From Aquimarina sp. (lineage in GTDB: Bacteria; Bacteroidota; Bacteroidia; Flavobacteriales; Flavobacteriaceae): a stretch of DNA of 18,160 bases. Under the pieces are notes generated by a model, which ran no database searches, was not told the DNA's origin, and saw nothing but the letters and a program-made list of their open reading frames with translations. The position numbers were made by a program, and so were the translations under genes. Location: the NCBI GenBank assembly GCA_002697475.1, contig NZVW01000044.1, forward strand, positions 1 to 18,160, written 5' to 3'. Within the stretch, counting starts at the first letter, position 1. Each line of letters starts with the position of its first letter. Below, piece by piece: positions 1-6,756 of the stretch.

Positions 1-117
1 TCACAATAAGGATTCAATCATAAGAACTGATTTAACTATATTTGATTATAAGCCGTAATTATAACTTTCAGTATGCAATTGCAGACATTGTTATTTTTCA
101 GTATTTTAATATATAAT

Positions 118-141
118 ACCACACAAAAAGATTCGTGCGGT
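118..141. repeat. Short stem-loop with ACCACAC arm
   Basis: The arm ACCACAC (118-124) can pair with GTGCGGT (135-141) around a 10-nt loop, with one A-C mismatch in seven pairs. The left arm is identical to the outer arm of the larger hairpin at 601-645, and the loop contains the AGATTC also found there, so this may be a shortened relative of that element. A second tiny hairpin, AGGCT-CAT-AGCCT, follows at 147-159. Both lie just upstream of the small gene at 200. The role is unknown. Confidence 0.4.
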
Positions 142-199
142 AGCAGAGGCTCATAGCCTACTTTTCATATACTAACCGTTATGCCCCATTGATTTGACT

Positions 200-469
200 A
201 TGATAAAAAAATTAAATTCAAATATCCTTCAAGAAATAGTAAGTCATCTGATTGATGAAGGTTATGAGATTACTTTCGAAGGACAAGCGTGGTCAAAAGT
301 CAACGCGTCCTGGGTTTATTTCAATACTCATTTAAATACAGACAATTTAATATCCAGATTTGATCCTAAGAAAGTATTGAAAATTCATCAAAATGAAGAC
401 CCAAAGTCGGGAAGAGAAAAAGGATTAATTGACGAATCAACCGGTGAAGGTATAATGGGGGAATTTTAA
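200..469 (+). CDS. Small hypothetical protein, 89 aa
   Basis: This is a soluble 89-residue protein with no signal peptide or membrane segment. A short N-terminal amphipathic part (NILQEIVSHLIDEGYEITFEG) precedes a conserved-looking C-terminal block with WVYFNT near residue 40 and SGREKGLIDESTGEGIMGEF at the end. That glycine-rich tail resembles small uncharacterised Bacteroidota proteins I have seen, but I cannot name a family or function. The ATG at 200 is preferred. An in-frame TTG at 194 would add only two residues. The gene stands alone between small hairpins (118-141 upstream, 517-556 and 601-645 downstream), a context typical of mobile or lineage-variable small genes. That it is really coding is likely; any function is open. 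Confidence 0.6.
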   Translation: MIKKLNSNILQEIVSHLIDEGYEITFEGQAWSKVNASWVYFNTHLNTDNLISRFDPKKVLKIHQNEDPKSGREKGLIDESTGEGIMGEF

Positions 470-516
470 AGTCACTTATGAATAAGAATTACAAAATACT
501 GCTTAACCCCGATGCA

Positions 517-556
517 ACGCGAAATCGAAGATTCGACAAAGTCAATCCCTTCGCGT
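517..556. repeat. Bulged two-part hairpin, copy 1
   Basis: The outer stem is ACGCGAA (517-523) with TTCGCGT (550-556), seven perfect pairs. An internal loop follows (ATCGAA side against CC). The inner stem is GATT-(bulged C534)-GAC (530-537) with GTCAATC (541-547), closed by an AAA loop. It has the same plan as the hairpin at 601-645 but with different, compensating stem bases, so the structure seems to be what is kept. The gene association and role are unknown. A REP-like or attC-like element is possible. Confidence 0.6.
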
Positions 557-600
557 GATGTATCTCTAATGGCTTGCGACATCAAAAATTAAACCCAGTT

Positions 601-645
601 ACCACACAAAATCGAAGATTCGGTAAAACCAATCTTTAGTGTGGT
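601..645. repeat. Bulged two-part hairpin, copy 2
   Basis: The outer stem is ACCACAC (601-607) with GTGTGGT (639-645). The inner stem is AAGATT-(bulged C621)-GG (615-623) with CCAATCTT (629-636), closed by TAAAA. The left side ATCGAAGATTCG (611-622) is identical to that of the copy at 517-556 (525-535 region), the bulged C is in the same place, and the pairs that differ still pair. No T-run follows, so this does not look like a terminator. Confidence 0.6.
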
Positions 646-711
646 AAATAAATATAAATATTCGTCTCCTCAAAAAAAACGCCCCTTTCATCTCCATCAT
701 AGTAAAGTTAC

Positions 712-740
712 TTGTTTTTTAATCAACTTATCCTATCTTG
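712..740 (+). promoter_or_regulatory. Possible promoter of the Crp/Fnr-type gene
   Basis: TTG (712-714), 19 nt, then TATCTTG (734-740). This approximates the flavobacterial TTTG-N19-TAnnTTTG promoter but is one T short in the -7 element. It would give a leader of about 100 nt before the ATG at 847. Weak match. Confidence 0.3.
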
Positions 741-846
741 CGTACCCAAAGAATGTAGAACACACAACTACCGCCAACATTTTATATGACGATCACATAC
801 GCATATACCAGAACGTTGCGCTTTATGCTTACAAAACACTTATGCT

Positions 847-1458
847 ATGAATAGTATCTCCACAGCAGAGCGTCAATTATTATTCGATTTTATAACTTCA
901 TCTACATCAATAAGCAATGACTTGTTTGCTCAAATCATACAACTTTTTAAAAAGAAAACCTTTAAAAAAGGTGATTTTATATTAAAAGAGGGGGATATCG
1001 AAACCTTTTCTAATATTGTTGTAGAAGGAGTTGTACACCAATATACTTATGAAGAGGATCAGCCGATAACCATCAATATTACACCTAAAGGTTTTTCGTT
1101 TAATAATTTAAAAAGCTACATAACAAAAACACCATCACTTGAAGTACACGAGGCCATCACCGATGTAGAACTAATGTGCATTACACGAAAAGACATTGAT
1201 GCCCTGATGCGGAAAAGTCATGAGTTTAGTTATTTGATGTTTAAAATATATGAGAACATTCTTCTGGACAGAGAAAACCGAATGTTTTTACTGCAAGTTA
1301 AAAATCCAACAAAACGATATCGCCTTTTTCATGAAATTGTTGAGCGGGCAGACAAAATACTTGATGATTCCCCTGATAAATACATTGCAAGTTACCTGAA
1401 CATGACCCCACAGCAGTATAGCAACGAAAAGAAAAAAATGCTTAAAGGGCAATTGTAA
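847..1458 (+). CDS. Crp/Fnr-family transcriptional regulator
   Basis: A 203-residue protein with the Crp/Fnr layout. An N-terminal cyclic-nucleotide-binding-type beta-roll spans roughly residues 20-120 (KKGDFILKEGDIETFSNIVVEG, typical of strands 2-4). A long connecting helix follows (FKIYENILLDRENRMFLL), then a C-terminal DNA-binding part with YIASYLNMTPQQYSNEKKK as the likely helix-turn-helix. As in many Bacteroidota members of this family, the classical cAMP-binding Arg/Ser pocket is not evident, so the effector is unknown and cAMP should not be assumed. The family acts as a cytoplasmic transcription activator or repressor. The gene is monocistronic-looking, 94 nt ahead of the next start. 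Family assignment is good; targets are not inferable, though the neighbouring T9SS gene is a candidate. Confidence 0.85.
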   Translation: MNSISTAERQLLFDFITSSTSISNDLFAQIIQLFKKKTFKKGDFILKEGDIETFSNIVVEGVVHQYTYEEDQPITINITPKGFSFNNLKSYITKTPSLEVHEAITDVELMCITRKDIDALMRKSHEFSYLMFKIYENILLDRENRMFLLQVKNPTKRYRLFHEIVERADKILDDSPDKYIASYLNMTPQQYSNEKKKMLKGQL

Positions 1459-1470
1459 ATCATTCATTCT

Positions 1471-1499
1471 TTTGTCGAAGTTATCCTGAGACAACTTTG
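1471..1499 (+). promoter_or_regulatory. Possible promoter of the YD-repeat T9SS gene
   Basis: TTTG (1471-1474), 17 nt, then CAACTTTG (1492-1499), one base off the TAnnTTTG consensus. It sits 52 nt before the ATG at 1552, directly after the stop of the regulator gene. Confidence 0.3.
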
Positions 1500-1551
1500 T
1501 TTTACAGTGGTCGATTTATTTTTGCCTCTGAAAACGATAAACTTGTACAGA

Positions 1552-2958
1552 ATGATTAAACAAATTGTAATGTTAGCCTTTACTGTATTGATGGTTATTT
1601 CAATAAATGCACAACAAATTGAAAAAGTAAACGACATTAACGCAAAAATAGCATCAACAAAAACACTCAACTGGAATTTCGATTCAGATACTTCTACTAA
1701 TGCAATTAAATTTTTAGCCAGTATTATTTCATACTCACAAAATAACGAGACCGGTGAATGGGATAAAAAAAACTTCAGGAGAAGATTTAGTTATGACGAA
1801 AATATGAACGATACGTTGGTTCTGTACTCACGTATAGAGGAGAATACTAATGAATGGGTTGACCAGGCAAAAGTTACTCGAAAATACAATGCAGAAAATA
1901 AAACATTAACTCAGGAAAACATCATTTTCGAAAGATCAAGAACACGTTTTGAGGAAACTTTCAACGATGATCATAAAACCATTCAAATGGTTAATAGCCG
2001 ATGGAATTACAATATGAGTGAATGGCTTCATATTTCCAAAAACCGGTATAGTTATAATACCGATGGTACCTTACAATCCGATTCGTTGTACATTATGTAC
2101 AGCATTTCGGGTACTAAAATGTGGAAATTAGTTGGTAAAACTGAGTATACCTATGATACCGAGGGTAAACTGGTAGAAGACATTACATATCAACAAAACT
2201 GGACCGATGAGAATACGTCTGATGGGTGGCATTTTGTTAACAACAAAACTTATACCTATACACCTGAGGGTGAAATAAAGGAGTTTATGCATTATGTATG
2301 GCATCCGGATTCAGCTCAGGTTATTCCGCATAAAAGAGAATTAACAACCTATTACACTGACAAACACACTATTTATTCATTTCATAAATTCGACTGGGAT
2401 CAAGACCTCAATCAATGGAAAGAAACAGAACTTAAACAATATGACAACTTTGAAAATGGTTTTCCTGAAAAGTGTTATACAGAAATATATGGGAATACAC
2501 CTTCAACTTCGTTTCAACTTTTTACCTATAATTATGACTTAAATAAAGACCAGTTGATATTACCAACGATTGGACTCAATGCTAATGAAACCGCTCTTTT
2601 TCATCATTTAATTGATAAAAAATTCGATTATCGTGCGGATAATGAAACAAATACCTCAACAAAAACATTGGAAAGCGATTATTTTTATGAGGATGTTGAG
2701 ACCATGAATATAAACGATCTGGAGGCTGGTGCAGGAGTAAGAATTTATCCAAATCCTGCCAGTGAATATGTACTTGTTCGTTTTAACAAAAAGGACAATG
2801 TTTTATTTAAGCTGTATGACATTAACGGCAAATGCCTACTCACTAAAAATATAAAAAGCAACGAGCGTATAAATGTAAGTACATTACCAAGCGGGTTTTA
2901 TATTTTCAGCTTAATTGCCAATGGCAATAAAGCAACGGGGAAATTGGTTAAAGAATAA
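1552..2958 (+). CDS. T9SS-exported protein with YD-like repeats
   Basis: A 468-residue protein. It starts with a Sec signal peptide (MIKQIVMLAFTVLMVISINA, then QQ), which fixes the ATG at 1552. A GTG further upstream at 1507 would put 15 odd residues ahead of the signal. The middle has several tyrosine-rich repeats of the YD/RHS-like kind found in Bacteroidota exoproteins: YSYNTDGTLQSDSLY, YTYDTEGKLVEDITY, YTYTPEGEIKEFMHY. The last ~75 residues form a T9SS type A sorting domain (RIYPNPASEYVLVRF ... PSGFYIFSL), so the product should cross the outer membrane and be surface-attached or released. No catalytic motif is visible; a binding or adhesion role is a guess. The gene follows a Crp/Fnr regulator by 94 nt in the same direction. 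Confidence 0.8.
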   Translation: MIKQIVMLAFTVLMVISINAQQIEKVNDINAKIASTKTLNWNFDSDTSTNAIKFLASIISYSQNNETGEWDKKNFRRRFSYDENMNDTLVLYSRIEENTNEWVDQAKVTRKYNAENKTLTQENIIFERSRTRFEETFNDDHKTIQMVNSRWNYNMSEWLHISKNRYSYNTDGTLQSDSLYIMYSISGTKMWKLVGKTEYTYDTEGKLVEDITYQQNWTDENTSDGWHFVNNKTYTYTPEGEIKEFMHYVWHPDSAQVIPHKRELTTYYTDKHTIYSFHKFDWDQDLNQWKETELKQYDNFENGFPEKCYTEIYGNTPSTSFQLFTYNYDLNKDQLILPTIGLNANETALFHHLIDKKFDYRADNETNTSTKTLESDYFYEDVETMNINDLEAGAGVRIYPNPASEYVLVRFNKKDNVLFKLYDINGKCLLTKNIKSNERINVSTLPSGFYIFSLIANGNKATGKLVKE

Positions 2959-2964
2959 AATTTT

Positions 2965-3084
2965 CTAGTAGTTACATTCAAGCACAGGAATAAGAACCTC
3001 ATAATCCTCTTTTTTTGATATCCAGTGCCCTGAAGGTTTTAAATCAACACAGGTTATAAAACGATAAAACTTAATCCCCTTCAT
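2965..3084 (-). CDS. Candidate 39-aa small protein
   Basis: A leftward frame begins at an ATG (3082-3084) and ends in TAG (2965-2967), encoding 39 residues: MKGIKFYRFITCVDLKPSGH, then WISKKEDYEVLIPVLECNY. The composition is protein-like (mixed charged, aromatic and hydrophobic residues, no low complexity). It fills an otherwise empty gap, convergent with the gene ending at 2958. Its first six codons and the 33 bases upstream of its ATG belong to a direct repeat (3066-3117 and 4313-4362). In the second copy the same six codons are followed by eight others and a stop (4287-4331). It could be a genuine small protein, the tail of a decayed gene, or chance. I recognise no family. Confidence 0.35.
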   Translation of the reverse strand: MKGIKFYRFITCVDLKPSGHWISKKEDYEVLIPVLECNY

Positions 3085-3117
3085 TTACAAAACCCTAAAA
3101 AATATTTGTATTTTTCC
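3066..3117. repeat. Direct repeat, left copy (52 bp)
   Basis: The run from AAAACTTAATCCCC to GTATTTTTCC recurs at 4313-4362. Apart from two extra A bases here, the 50 positions match exactly. This copy lies 80 nt upstream of the propeller lipoprotein gene and covers the start of the leftward 39-codon ORF. It contains AATATTTG (3101-3108), one base off a flavobacterial -7 element, but no -33 TTG is seen at the proper distance on the plus strand. Confidence 0.85.
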
Positions 3118-3196
3118 ATATAGTGCGGATAAGTCAATTTCAAACGAAATCAAACCGTTACCTATTACCACACCATTAGCATTAACCTCTAAAAAA

Positions 3197-4246
3197 ATGA
3201 ACATAAAATTGAACATTTCCGCATTTTGTACAGTATTGCTTCTCTTGACATCCTGTAGTGGAAAGACTACCAAACAAGAGTTTACAACAGATACTATTAT
3301 AAAAGGAGACACCGTATCAGAACTTAGTAGCAATATCATGGTTGTGTATCAGGATAAAAATGATAATTATTGGTTTGGTAGTTGGGAAACAGGAGTGTAC
3401 AAATACGATGGAAAGGAATTCGTGAATTACACCACAAAGCACGGTTTACTAAACAACAGAATTGATGAAATAAAAGAAGATAAGTTTGGTCATATTTATT
3501 TTGTCAGTGCTAACAAAACTTCAGCAATATCAAAGTTTAACGGAACTACCTTCACTACTTTAACGGCAATCCCAAGTGAAAATTGGAAACTTGAGCCTAC
3601 AGATATGTGGTTTAAATATTCCTATGGAAATACAAGAAAAGTATATCGCTATGATGGAATTACTTTATATGAATTACAGTTACCCCAACCCCCAAATCTT
3701 TCCAATCCTTTTGATGTGTATAGTATATACAAAGACACTAAAGAAAATATTTGGTTTGGTACAAACCCTGTTGGAGTTTGCCGATATGACGGACAATCCT
3801 TTAAATGGATTACAGAAGAGGATGTGACAGAATTTCGAGATGAAGGTGCAAATGGTGTACGTTCAATTACTGAAGATAAAAATGGTGATTTCTGGTTTAA
3901 TACAGAATATCGTTACAGTGTTTATGACAGCACAACTTTAAAAAGTGATAAATTTTACACCAGACACGAAAGTATTGGTGGTTTAGATGGGAAAAAGGAC
4001 AGTGATCTGGATGAATATCTATCCACACTCAGGGATAATCAAGATAATTTGTGGTTTGTTACCTATCGTAATGGTGTCTACAAATATGATGGGAAAGAAA
4101 TCACGCAGTATAGAGTTCAGGATAACTCAAAGGACATTACTTTATTTAGCATTTATAAAGACAATAATGGTGACCTTTGGCTGGGAACACACAACAATGG
4201 CGTATATAAATTTAATGGTACGACATTTGAAAAGTTTGTAAAATGA
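3197..4246 (+). CDS. Seven-bladed regulator-propeller lipoprotein
   Basis: A 349-residue protein with a lipoprotein signal (MNIKLNISAFCTVLLLLTSC, lipobox LTSC), followed by repeats of the two-component-regulator propeller type. The pattern is roughly 'I..D..G..WFGT...GVYKYDG..F..'. About seven blades can be laid out: WFGSWETGVYKYDGKEF, IYFVSANKTSAISKFNGTTF, MWFKYSYGNTRKVYRYDG, IWFGTNPVGVCRYDGQSF, FWFNTEYRYSVYD, LWFVTYRNGVYKYDGKE and LWLGTHNNGVYKFNGTTF. Seven blades make one closed propeller. In hybrid two-component sensors such propellers come in pairs before a membrane helix and kinase. Here there is no kinase, only a lipid anchor, so it is a free-standing binding or sensing module on a membrane face. 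A ligand cannot be named. The gene is bracketed by the 50-52 bp direct repeat. The lipoprotein and repeat assignments are firm. Confidence 0.85.
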   Translation: MNIKLNISAFCTVLLLLTSCSGKTTKQEFTTDTIIKGDTVSELSSNIMVVYQDKNDNYWFGSWETGVYKYDGKEFVNYTTKHGLLNNRIDEIKEDKFGHIYFVSANKTSAISKFNGTTFTTLTAIPSENWKLEPTDMWFKYSYGNTRKVYRYDGITLYELQLPQPPNLSNPFDVYSIYKDTKENIWFGTNPVGVCRYDGQSFKWITEEDVTEFRDEGANGVRSITEDKNGDFWFNTEYRYSVYDSTTLKSDKFYTRHESIGGLDGKKDSDLDEYLSTLRDNQDNLWFVTYRNGVYKYDGKEITQYRVQDNSKDITLFSIYKDNNGDLWLGTHNNGVYKFNGTTFEKFVK

Positions 4247-4286
4247 CAAATTAAAAGGGATAACAGAAACTATACACTCCCTTACT

Positions 4287-4331
4287 TCAATAAAACAATC
4301 TGCACAAAAGGCAAAACTTAATCCCCTTCAT
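4287..4331 (-). pseudogene. Truncated twin of the 39-codon ORF start
   Basis: Read leftward from an ATG (4329-4331), the first six codons are identical to those of the ORF at 2965-3084 (MKGIKF), because they lie in the direct repeat. Sequence identity then ends and a TGA follows after 14 codons. This is best taken as a duplicated gene start without its body rather than a working gene. The coding nature of the parent ORF is itself unproven. Confidence 0.25.
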
Positions 4332-4362
4332 TTACAAAACCCTAAAATATTTGTATTTTTCC
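4313..4362. repeat. Direct repeat, right copy (50 bp)
   Basis: This is the second copy of the repeat at 3066-3117, identical apart from a 2-nt deletion in the A-run. It starts 66 nt after the stop of the propeller gene and ends 42 nt before the ATG of the esterase gene. The flanks on both outer sides differ from those of the left copy. Confidence 0.85.
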
Positions 4363-4404
4363 GAGGACTATGAGATAAACACAGTAACCAAAGCAACCTC
4401 AACA

Positions 4405-6180
4405 ATGAAAAACTCAAATCCTGCATGCGCTAAGATAAGCCTGTTAACTATAGCTATTCTTACATTATGCATCTCCTCCTGTACTGAAACTAAAGATACA
4501 GCCAGGACCACTGATGATAGCAATTCTGTAGATATCCAAATAGCCTACCCTACTGCACATATGGATCAACCGCTGGATGGACGATTGATTCTCTTGCTGG
4601 CAGAAAACAATGATACAGAACCCAGATTTCAGCTAAGAGATGATGCTAAAACCTGTCAGGCTTTTGGGATGGATGTACTGGACTGGAAACCTGGAGAGCC
4701 ACTTCAATGGGACTCCAAAGCTTTTGGGTATCCAATTCAAAATTTTAAAGAGCTACCTGACGGGGATTTCTTTGTACAGGTTTTATTTCATAAATACGAA
4801 ACGTTTCAAAGAGCGGACGGCCATACCGTAAAGTTGCCTATGGATAGAGGCGAAGGACAACAGTGGAACAAAGCTCCAGGTAACCTCTACTCTACCCCTC
4901 AAAAAGTAACTATCAGCAATGGACAAATACCTGCTTTAACGCTACAACTGGAGCAACAAATACCACCTATCCCAGAACCGGAAGACACGAAATATGTAAA
5001 GCATATTAAAATCAAAAGTAAGTTACTTAGTGATTTTTGGGGTAGAGATATGTACTTAGGCGCGCACGTTTTATTACCCGAAGGATGGGACACTCATCCT
5101 GAGGTAAAGTATCCGCTTGCCATTTTTCACGGGCACTTTCCCAGCGATTTTGAAGAATTCAGAACGACACCTCCGGATCCTGATCTAAAACCAGAATATA
5201 GCGAGCGTTTTGATGTGGAAGGGTACAACATCATCGAACAACAAGAGGCCTACGATTTCTATAAAACCTGGACAGGTCCTGACTTTCCCAGAGTTATTGC
5301 TATAAAAATTCAGCATCCCACACAGTATTATGATGATTCCTATGCGGTAAACAGTGCTGCTCAGGGACCTTATGGAGATGCGATTACCTATGAGCTTATT
5401 CCTTATATCGAAAAAGAATTTAGAGGTATAGGCGAAGGCTGGTCACGATTTATGTATGGAGGGAGCACCGGCGGATGGGAGTCGCTTGCAGTTCAGGTAA
5501 AATATCCAAAAGAATATGGCATGTGTTTTGCCGCCTGCCCCGACCCAATTGATTTTAGAGCCTACTGTTTGGTAAACATCTATGAAGACCAAAATGCATA
5601 CTATAAGGAGGGTAAGTTTAGAAAAACACTGGTTGCAGGACATCGGGATTACTTAGGCAATATAAATGCTACATTAAAGGATATGAACTATCGGGAATTG
5701 GTATTAGGCACCAAAGGTCGCTCAGGGCAGCAATGGGACATTTGGGAGGCAACATATTCACCAATCGATGAAGAAGGGTACCCTAAAAGAATCTGGGATC
5801 GCCTAACCGGAGAAATTGATAAAGACGTTGCAGCGTATTGGAAAGAAAATTATGATCTGGCGTATATCCTAAAGCGGGATTGGGCAAAACATGGTAACGA
5901 TTGGAAACATAAAATTCACATCTACTGTGGTGATATGGACAATTATTACCTCAACAATGCAGTCTACTTAGCAGAAGAGATCCTATCAGAAACCACTACT
6001 CCCTATTATGACGGTGAAGTAGATTATGGCGATAGAGCTGAACACTGCTGGAACGGAGATCACGATAACGGAAACCATATCAGCAGGCTGAGATACAACC
6101 GTATGTTTATCAAAAAATACGTGGATAAGGTACATAAAGTAGCTCCTAAAGATGCTGATCTGAAAAGCTGGAGGTATTGA
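4405..6180 (+). CDS. Esterase D-like alpha/beta-hydrolase lipoprotein
   Basis: A 591-residue protein. The ATG at 4405 is chosen because it opens a lipoprotein signal (MKNSNPACAKISLLTIAILT then LCISSC); an upstream TTG at 4351 would add 18 non-signal residues. Residues ~35-190 form a beta-rich N-terminal domain without a recognised motif. From ~210 it matches putative esterase (esterase D/enterochelin-esterase-like) hydrolases: 'PLAIFHGHFP', then GPYGDAITYELIPYIEKEF, then the nucleophile elbow YGGSTGGW with Ser354. Near the C-terminus CGDMDN (Asp510/Asp512) and EHCWNGDHDNGNH (His547, His553 or His558) can supply the acid and histidine. It probably hydrolyses an ester (feruloyl, acetyl or siderophore-like) at the cell envelope; the substrate is not deducible. 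It follows the right copy of the direct repeat, with no obvious partner downstream. Confidence 0.8.
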   Translation: MKNSNPACAKISLLTIAILTLCISSCTETKDTARTTDDSNSVDIQIAYPTAHMDQPLDGRLILLLAENNDTEPRFQLRDDAKTCQAFGMDVLDWKPGEPLQWDSKAFGYPIQNFKELPDGDFFVQVLFHKYETFQRADGHTVKLPMDRGEGQQWNKAPGNLYSTPQKVTISNGQIPALTLQLEQQIPPIPEPEDTKYVKHIKIKSKLLSDFWGRDMYLGAHVLLPEGWDTHPEVKYPLAIFHGHFPSDFEEFRTTPPDPDLKPEYSERFDVEGYNIIEQQEAYDFYKTWTGPDFPRVIAIKIQHPTQYYDDSYAVNSAAQGPYGDAITYELIPYIEKEFRGIGEGWSRFMYGGSTGGWESLAVQVKYPKEYGMCFAACPDPIDFRAYCLVNIYEDQNAYYKEGKFRKTLVAGHRDYLGNINATLKDMNYRELVLGTKGRSGQQWDIWEATYSPIDEEGYPKRIWDRLTGEIDKDVAAYWKENYDLAYILKRDWAKHGNDWKHKIHIYCGDMDNYYLNNAVYLAEEILSETTTPYYDGEVDYGDRAEHCWNGDHDNGNHISRLRYNRMFIKKYVDKVHKVAPKDADLKSWRY

Positions 6181-6289
6181 TTTCTATAGTCTTTATTTTT
6201 GCTTAACTATCGAAAAACTAAACTGAATTTGTGCTGAATTGTTAGTACGTATTAAATAGAAACAGAAACTCTGATTTTAAAATTATAAA

Positions 6290-6712
6290 GTGAAGAACAT
6301 ATTCAATTCCATATTTGATAAACTCTTTGGTTCAAAAAATTCATCAAACAAATTATTTAATGATCTAAAAAGTGATTCACGGGTTAAGACTAAAGAGGAT
6401 ATTAAAAATTCTAATTCAGTTCCCATACCAGAACACATCTATAAGCTGAAAACCGGTCATGTGGAAACAATTAAATGTCCAAATTTAGAGAATTGGAATA
6501 ATGTGACACCCGTTTCACATAATATGATACTCACTAAATGGTATTTCAAAGTTGGTGACATGATAAAGCACGGTGATGTTATATGCGATGTCAAAAGTGA
6601 AAGATATTCTATGGAGTTTGAAAGCTTTTATGAAGGTAGACTCATTTGGTGTTGTGAACTAAATAAGGAACTTGTTCCTGGCAGTGAAATCTGTAAAATT
6701 GAAGGAAATTAA
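6290..6712 (+). CDS. Lipoyl/biotinyl-like domain protein lacking the lysine
   Basis: A 140-residue cytosolic-type protein starting at GTG (no in-frame ATG precedes the domain). Residues ~1-45 are a lysine/serine-rich leader. Residues ~57-140 read as a single biotinyl/lipoyl hammerhead: MILTKWYFKVGDMIKHGDVI, then CDVKSERYSMEFESFYEGRL. In E2 lipoyl domains the modified lysine lies in the hairpin 'E-T-D-K-A-T-x-E'; here the aligned stretch is S-E-R-Y-S-M-E, so Arg105 replaces it. The codon is AGA (6602-6604), one transition from AAA. The fold is probably retained but normal lipoylation or biotinylation is not expected. A binding, scaffold or regulatory role is possible. No dehydrogenase or carboxylase genes are nearby. 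The domain call is good; the function is unknown. Confidence 0.75.
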   Translation: MKNIFNSIFDKLFGSKNSSNKLFNDLKSDSRVKTKEDIKNSNSVPIPEHIYKLKTGHVETIKCPNLENWNNVTPVSHNMILTKWYFKVGDMIKHGDVICDVKSERYSMEFESFYEGRLIWCCELNKELVPGSEICKIEGN

Positions 6713-6756
6713 ATCAAGGTATTTTAGGTACTTTACTTTTTTGATACTAAAATCAA

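Larger units (their letters stand above)
470..846. other. 377-nt non-coding stretch with two hairpins
   Basis: No convincing gene was found here on either strand. A reading frame from a GTG at 641 to 850 begins inside a hairpin arm, has no coding character and overlaps the next gene by four bases, so it was not called. The stretch holds two related stem-loops (517-556 and 601-645) and a possible promoter for the Crp/Fnr gene at 712-740. Confidence 0.6.

Noticed and set aside
74..83. Palindrome TGCAATTGCA
   Set aside because: Ten bases, single occurrence, no gene-linked position; plausible by chance in AT-rich DNA.
641..850. 69-codon frame from a GTG
   Set aside because: It starts inside the hairpin arm at 639-645, has no recognisable protein features and overlaps the well-supported regulator start.
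1507..1551. Upstream GTG extension of the YD-repeat T9SS protein
   Set aside because: It would place 15 residues ahead of a clean signal peptide that begins at the ATG at 1552.
3085..3339. 84-codon leftward frame
   Set aside because: It lies antisense over the lipoprotein signal region of the propeller gene and its composition looks like a shadow frame.
4255..4283. Possible terminator AAGGGA/TCCCTT after the propeller gene
   Set aside because: The stem is only six pairs with an 17-nt loop and no T-run follows.
6724..6754. Possible bidirectional terminator between the lipoyl-like and LysE genes
   Set aside because: ATTTTAG/CTAAAAT pairs are all AT-rich with a long loop; too weak to call.
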